From Candidatus Bathyarchaeota archaeon (GTDB lineage Archaea > Thermoproteota > Bathyarchaeia > Bathyarchaeales > UBA233), in NCBI GenBank assembly GCA_029907045.1, contig JARYMR010000045.1, positions 1 to 10,784 on the forward strand: a stretch of DNA of 10,784 bases. Direction: 5' to 3'. The notes below the pieces were generated by a model. That model made no database searches. It worked only from the letters and a program-made list of their open reading frames with translations, and had not been told where the DNA came from. Of this stretch, positions 7,812 through 10,784 are shown piece after piece (the first letter of the stretch is position 1; each line of letters starts with the position of its first letter). The position numbers were made by a program, and so were the translations under genes.

Positions 7812-7837
7812 CTGAGGCAGAGTGAAAGTTGCCTCGG
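7812..7837. terminator. Hairpin between two convergent genes
   Basis: An 8-bp stem, CTGAGGCA pairing with TGCCTCGG (six perfect pairs plus a T-G and a C-G), encloses a 10-nt loop. It lies in the 64-nt gap between the converging stops at 7794 and 7859, and T-rich sequence follows on the plus strand. It may help terminate one or both genes. Function is inferred from position only. Confidence 0.4.
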
Positions 7838-7858
7838 ATTTAAAGTTATTTTACACTT

Positions 7859-8077
7859 TTATCTGTGAGCCATCAATTCCTGTTGTATTTCAAAAGGAAC
7901 CTTTTCCTTCATTCTCTCGGCTGCATGAGCAACCAATTGCTTAAACTGTTTTTCAGTAAGTATCGAACGGGCTCTTGACAAAATTTCTAGGCAAATATCT
8001 TTAAAAACTAGGTCGGCGCAACCCATCTTTGCGTCGTCGATTAATTCTTTGCAAGCTTGAAGGATTTGTTCGCTCAA
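7859..8077 (-). CDS. Small conserved-looking helical protein of unknown function
   Basis: Encodes 72 aa that I do not recognise. The sequence is rich in charged and aliphatic residues and is likely almost all alpha-helical: helix 1 about 2-15, a short segment with C-A-D-L-V-F, helix 2 over I-C-L-E-I-L-S-R-A-R, and helix 3 over T-E-K-Q-F-K-Q-L and A-A-E-R-M-K-E-K. There is no membrane segment or zinc motif. The start is TTG 8077, because GGGTGA (8085-8090 on the minus strand) lies exactly 7 nt upstream. An earlier TTG at 8095 would lie before that site. An AT-rich TTTAATATTTATTAG at about 8109-8123 could supply a TATA box. The codon pattern and ribosome site suggest a real gene, but no function can be given. 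Confidence 0.6.
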   Translation of the reverse strand: MSEQILQACKELIDDAKMGCADLVFKDICLEILSRARSILTEKQFKQLVAHAAERMKEKVPFEIQQELMAHR

Positions 8078-8392
8078 GGCAACTTCACCCTGCAATCAAA
8101 TACCTTTACTAATAAATATTAAAACACTTATGAATTTGAAAACAGTATTAAAAATCCACGTTTTCCCCATCATTCTCTGCAAGGCTTATACTCGATAGTA
8201 TTCATGCTCAACTATTTAGGCGCTTTACATTTTTCGGTTTTGCTATAAAGGAAAGTGCTTAAAATTTACCCTACTTATCTCGCTGCGGTAAACGCTTATT
8301 TTTTGTTGCAAAGCTTTATTGCTTACAACATGAGGGACATATTAAACTCAAGTTCCAATTTTAGAGAATATGAGAAGGAGATTGAAGCTCCA
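8078..8392. other. AT-rich stretch without a clear gene
   Basis: About 315 bases separate the divergent start of the small helical gene from the end of the YdjM-like gene. The right part contains an inverted repeat TTTACC/GGTAAA (8265-8270 and 8287-8292, 16-nt loop) followed by a T6 run at 8299-8304, a TATA-like GCTATAAAGG at about 8242-8251, and a 22-codon ORF starting at ATG 8330. No tRNA, C/D box RNA or repeat array was recognised. Confidence 0.5.
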
Positions 8393-8975
8393 TCATAATC
8401 CTAACCTTCTAATTGTGCGTTTTATGGTTTTTCCTAAGGTTTTGTATAGATAGAATCCGACACCAAGTATTATGGCTATTGTGATTATGCCTTCAAGTGA
8501 GAAAATGTTTTCTAATGTTACGTATTTAATCATGAATAAGAATCCAGCTAATGCGAAAAAGAGTGCTTGCAAATATTCCTCCATTTTATCGGTTTTCGTT
8601 TCACTCATGCTGAAAGAACCTTTTAAATGGTATTTTTCGCTTTTTCTGCCTATGGGATAAAGCCAATATACACCAATAACTGTGAAGGAATCAGCTATAA
8701 AATGGCTTATGAAACCAACTATTATGCCAAATGTTGATATCAAGCTCCAAAACAGCAGATAAGTTACAACTGCAAGTATGCACATAACCCAAACATTATG
8801 CAACAGCTTTCTATGAACATTCCCAAAATGCCAAGACTTTTCCATTCTCCAATCTATATCTGGAAGAAAAGCTGCAAACCCACACAATAAAACGAAGCTA
8901 AAATCTAAATTAAAAAAAATAATAGAAGACAGTGCCAATAAACAAGCCAAAAGCTGTATGAGTTAAAAGTTTCAT
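8393..8975 (-). CDS. YdjM-type membrane-bound metal-dependent hydrolase, frameshifted
   Basis: Predicted membrane protein of the YdjM/DUF457 family of putative metal-dependent hydrolases; substrates are unknown. The true start is ATG 8975, preceded 7 nt upstream by GAGGT (8983-8987 on the minus strand), giving M-K-L-L-T-H-T-A-F-G-L, the typical family N-terminus with the first metal-ligand histidine. This frame ends at a TAA just after a run of eight T (plus-strand A8, 8912-8919). Removing one T joins it to the downstream frame and yields an uninterrupted 193-aa protein. Further family residues in corrected numbering are L-P-D-I-D (37-41), H49, H54-R55, H59, S90-H91, D95, T98 and G101. About four membrane helices are expected, with a basic C-terminus. 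The gene may be a recent mutant, phase-variable, or intact with a sequencing error. Confidence 0.8.
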
Positions 8976-9111
8976 TCAATGAACCTCGTTTAAAAGTTAA
9001 TCCTAATATGCATAAATAAGTTTTAAGAAACACTCTAGTTGAATAATGAGTTTGGAAATTCACATTTTAGAACAAAAACTCTATTAGTGGCGCATACATT
9101 CGAACCATTTC

Positions 9112-9117
9112 AAGGAG
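9112..9117 (+). promoter_or_regulatory. Shine-Dalgarno site of the Mrp ATPase gene
   Basis: AAGGAG lies 8 nt before ATG 9126 and selects that start over the later in-frame ATG 9138. It is within the roughly 150-nt divergent region shared with the YdjM-like gene, which should hold both promoters. On the minus strand AACTTATTTATG (about 9010-9021) is a plausible TATA box for the YdjM-like gene. Confidence 0.65.
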
Positions 9118-9125
9118 CATAAATA

Positions 9126-9989
9126 ATGACAGGCAACATGCAAACAGTTGATGAATGGAAAAAGCAACTTTTGGAACAGCAAGAGAAATTGAAGGCTAGA
9201 ATGAGCAGAGTAAAACATAAAATTGCAGTAATAAGCGGAAAAGGAGGCGTAGGAAAAAGCACAATAACCGTAAACCTTGCAGTAGCTTTCGCCATGCACG
9301 GACACGTCAACCATGTCGGCATTTTAGACGCAGACATCCATGGACCAAGCATCCCAAAAATTTTAGGTTTATCTGGTCAAAGACTTCAAGCGGGACCAGC
9401 AGGGGTTTTCCCAGCTTTAGGCTCTTTAGGAATTAAGGTGGTTTCTATGGATTTTCTTTTACCGGATGAGAATGCACCTGTTATTTGGCGTGGACCATTA
9501 AAAATGACCGCCATACGCCAGTTCCTCTCAGACATTGTTTGGGGAGAATTAGACATTCTACTCATTGACTTGCCGCCAGGAACCGGCGACGAACCATTAA
9601 GTATCGCTCAGCTTCTGCCAGACATAGACGGCGTAATAATAGTGACCATTCCCTCTGAAGTTTCGCAAATAGTTGTTAAGAAGGCTGCCACTTTCGCAAG
9701 GAGGCTTGGAATGCCAATAATAGGCATAATAGAAAACATGAGCGGATTTGTCTGTCCAAACTGCGGCGCAAAAGTTGACATATTCCAATCTGGAGCGGGA
9801 AAGAAAATAGCTGAAGAATTAAGTATACCATCCCTTGGAAGCATACCAATAGACCAAAAAATAAGCGAAGCCTCTGACAAAGGAACACCCTTCATAGTCA
9901 AGTATCCAGACTCGCCAGCATCAAAAGCCTTTATGGAAATTGTAAAAAGGGTTGAAGAATTTTTGAAAAGCAGAGATGTCAAAACATGA
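9126..9989 (+). CDS. Mrp/NBP35-family P-loop ATPase (Fe-S carrier)
   Basis: A 287-aa cytosolic ATPase of the Mrp/ApbC/NBP35 group in the deviant-Walker (MinD/SIMIBI) class, which binds and transfers iron-sulfur clusters to apoproteins. The deviant Walker A is G-K-G-G-V-G-K-S-T at 38-46 with the signature first lysine. The switch region is D-A-D-I-H-G-P-S at 68-75. Walker B and switch II are L-L-I-D-L-P-P-G-T-G-D at 145-155. The C-x-x-C cluster-bridging motif is F-V-C-P-N-C (Cys210, Cys213), and the pair is formed across a dimer. A short helical, charged N-terminal extension (residues 1-30) has no cysteine cluster, unlike eukaryotic NBP35, so it is closer to the short archaeal/bacterial type. 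The gene overlaps the downstream TrmO-like gene by ATGA, implying coupled translation. Confidence 0.95.
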   Translation: MTGNMQTVDEWKKQLLEQQEKLKARMSRVKHKIAVISGKGGVGKSTITVNLAVAFAMHGHVNHVGILDADIHGPSIPKILGLSGQRLQAGPAGVFPALGSLGIKVVSMDFLLPDENAPVIWRGPLKMTAIRQFLSDIVWGELDILLIDLPPGTGDEPLSIAQLLPDIDGVIIVTIPSEVSQIVVKKAATFARRLGMPIIGIIENMSGFVCPNCGAKVDIFQSGAGKKIAEELSIPSLGSIPIDQKISEASDKGTPFIVKYPDSPASKAFMEIVKRVEEFLKSRDVKT

Positions 9990-10414
9990 AGAGAAAGGCG
10001 AAACTACAATTTATTGGTGTTGTAGAGAAAGAAGGAGAACAAAAAGCAATAATACGCATCTTTCCCAGATTCTGCGCTGGACTAAAAGGCATAGAAAATT
10101 ATTCCCACCTAATCATCCTATACTGGATTCACTTAAGAGACAACAAAGAAAATAGGCGAACGTTACTAGTCTTCCCAAAAAAGCATGCAATGAAAATTGA
10201 AACAGGCGTTTTTGCTTGCCGAAGCCCATCCCGCCCAAACCCAATAGGCCTATGCATAGTACAGCTTTTGAAAGTAGAAAAATGCATATTAACGGTGAAG
10301 GGACTTGACGCTTTTGAAGGTTCACCCATAATAGACATCAAACCATACAGCCCAAGAGCAAACTCCATTCCAAACGCCAAAATTCCAGAATGGGCACATG
10401 GCAAAATTACATAA
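9986..10414 (+). CDS. TrmO-type tRNA (N6-threonylcarbamoyl-A37) methyltransferase
   Basis: A 142-aa protein of the TrmO/YaeB (TsaA-like) family. In Escherichia coli TrmO methylates N6 of t6A37 in tRNA-Thr to m6t6A using S-adenosylmethionine. The family core is clear: F-I-G-V-V near the start, F-A-C-R-S-P-S-R-P-N-P-I-G-L at 76-89, and D-A-F-E-G-S-P-I-I-D-I-K-P-Y at 108-121. The length fits the single-domain archaeal form and lacks the C-terminal extension of the bacterial enzyme. The start ATG 9986 overlaps the stop of the Mrp ATPase gene, so the pair is very probably one transcript. TrmO itself is not an Fe-S protein as far as known. The tRNA target in this archaeon is not predictable. Confidence 0.9.
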   Translation: MKRKAKLQFIGVVEKEGEQKAIIRIFPRFCAGLKGIENYSHLIILYWIHLRDNKENRRTLLVFPKKHAMKIETGVFACRSPSRPNPIGLCIVQLLKVEKCILTVKGLDAFEGSPIIDIKPYSPRANSIPNAKIPEWAHGKIT

Positions 10415-10672
10415 AATAAGCATTTAACATGATTTCCTTTCTTTTTTGGATTATCTAGAGTTGTTCAGTATAAAACTGATTCTTTAGCCAAAAAGGCATA
10501 TTTTAAGTGCGGGGGGCTAGGTTTAAACATCGGTTTAAATTCTCGGAATTTTTGCAGACCAAACAAAGGATTTAGGAAGACACACTCCAAGTTCTAAATG
10601 GCAGGTTATGTCGTCTAAGAAATTCTGCCGAAGGGAATTGAGAATTTTAAGTTTTTCCAAGTTTATCGAGTT
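10415..10672. other. AT-rich intergenic region with unexplained small motifs
   Basis: This 258-base gap lies between two converging genes. A T-rich tract (about 10430-10448) just after the TrmO stop may act as an archaeal terminator. Farther on are a G6 run (10511-10516), two direct copies of GGTTTAAA 12 bases apart (10520-10527 and 10532-10539), and a perfect 7-bp inverted repeat AAATTCT/AGAATTT (10620-10626 and 10641-10647). No ORF of note or recognised RNA was found. Confidence 0.45.
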
Positions 10673-10784
10673 TTAGCTTCTTTTATGTTTAGTGAAGATT
10701 ACTGCTGTTGTTACTATGACTATTGCTGCTACCACTGAGACGCTGATGGAGAGCATTTCTATTGGTAGGCTTGGAAGCGTTAGC
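10673..10784 (-). CDS. C-terminal membrane anchor of an exported protein (5' part beyond window)
   Basis: The minus strand is open from the window edge to a TAA at 10673-10675, giving the last 36 residues of a protein. They consist of a short proline-containing segment (L-P-S-L-P-I-E), one hydrophobic helix of about 20 residues rich in Val, Ile and Ala, and a short basic tail T-K-H-K-R-S. This is the usual layout of a C-terminal transmembrane anchor in archaeal cell-surface or secreted proteins, with the bulk of the protein outside and the basic tail inside. The extracellular part is outside the window, so the function is unknown. The end converges with the TrmO gene. Confidence 0.65.
   Translation of the reverse strand, partial: LTLPSLPIEMLSISVSVVAAIVIVTTAVIFTKHKRS

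Noticed and set aside
9084..9352. Minus-strand ORFs over the start of the Mrp ATPase gene
   Set aside because: They cover the Walker A region of a well-supported plus-strand gene and show no recognisable motif.
10520..10539. GGTTTAAA repeats as a CRISPR array or origin element
   Set aside because: There are only two 8-base copies with a 4-base gap, which is far too few and too short for an array, and no replication gene is nearby.
10505..10560. GC-rich burst as the start of a 7S/SRP or RNase P RNA
   Set aside because: The G-rich start resembles such RNAs superficially, but no complementary 3' strand or conserved domain was found downstream.

Overview
The window reads as a piece of a moderately AT-rich archaeal chromosome, most likely a Bathyarchaeia-type member of the TACK group. 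The evidence is a combination of genes: archaeal release factor aRF1 with NIKS and GGQ motifs, a eukaryote-like DNA topoisomerase IB, formylmethanofuran:H4MPT formyltransferase (Ftr), an adenosine-specific kinase, and a tRNA-Ala without an encoded CCA. Topoisomerase IB together with an H4MPT C1 pathway points to Bathyarchaeia or a close relative. This taxonomic call is an inference. Several starts are supported by GGAG/GGTGA-like Shine-Dalgarno sites about 7-8 nt upstream, and GTG and TTG starts are common.

Layout. 1-267 (+): 3' end of a tyrosine recombinase. 332-1231 (+): Ftr. 1294-2556 (+): aRF1, followed 12 nt later by a PLP aminotransferase (2569-3669, +). This meets topoisomerase IB (3666-5321, -) tail to tail, with both stop codons sharing one TTAA. 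Upstream of topoisomerase IB, and overlapping it by 8 nt if its GTG start is used, is a small HExxH metallopeptidase (5314-5700, -), and upstream of that a tRNA-Ala(UGC) (5781-5855, -). 5972-7258 (+): an MFS transporter interrupted by an in-frame TAA. 7306-7794 (+): adenosine-specific kinase. 7859-8077 (-): a 72-aa helical unknown. About 315 bases without a clear gene follow. 8393-8975 (-): a YdjM-type membrane-bound metal-dependent hydrolase, frameshifted at an 8-base homopolymer. 9126-9989 (+): Mrp/NBP35-type ATPase, overlapping by 4 nt a TrmO-type tRNA methyltransferase (9986-10414, +). An AT-rich gap follows, then the C-terminal membrane anchor of an exported protein running off the right edge (10673-10784, -).

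How the genes fit together. Most are housekeeping genes: C1 metabolism (Ftr), translation (aRF1, tRNA-Ala, TrmO), DNA topology (topoisomerase IB), Fe-S protein maturation (Mrp) and nucleoside metabolism (adenosine kinase). The most suggestive arrangement is the metallopeptidase directly upstream of topoisomerase IB. Topoisomerase IB forms covalent 3'-phosphotyrosyl DNA-protein intermediates, and in eukaryotes small HExxH proteases (Wss1, SPRTN) degrade trapped ones, so an archaeal functional pair is worth testing. Two genes are broken in the sequence as given, the MFS transporter by a nonsense codon and the YdjM homologue by a homopolymer frameshift. I saw no CRISPR array, complete mobile element or rRNA.
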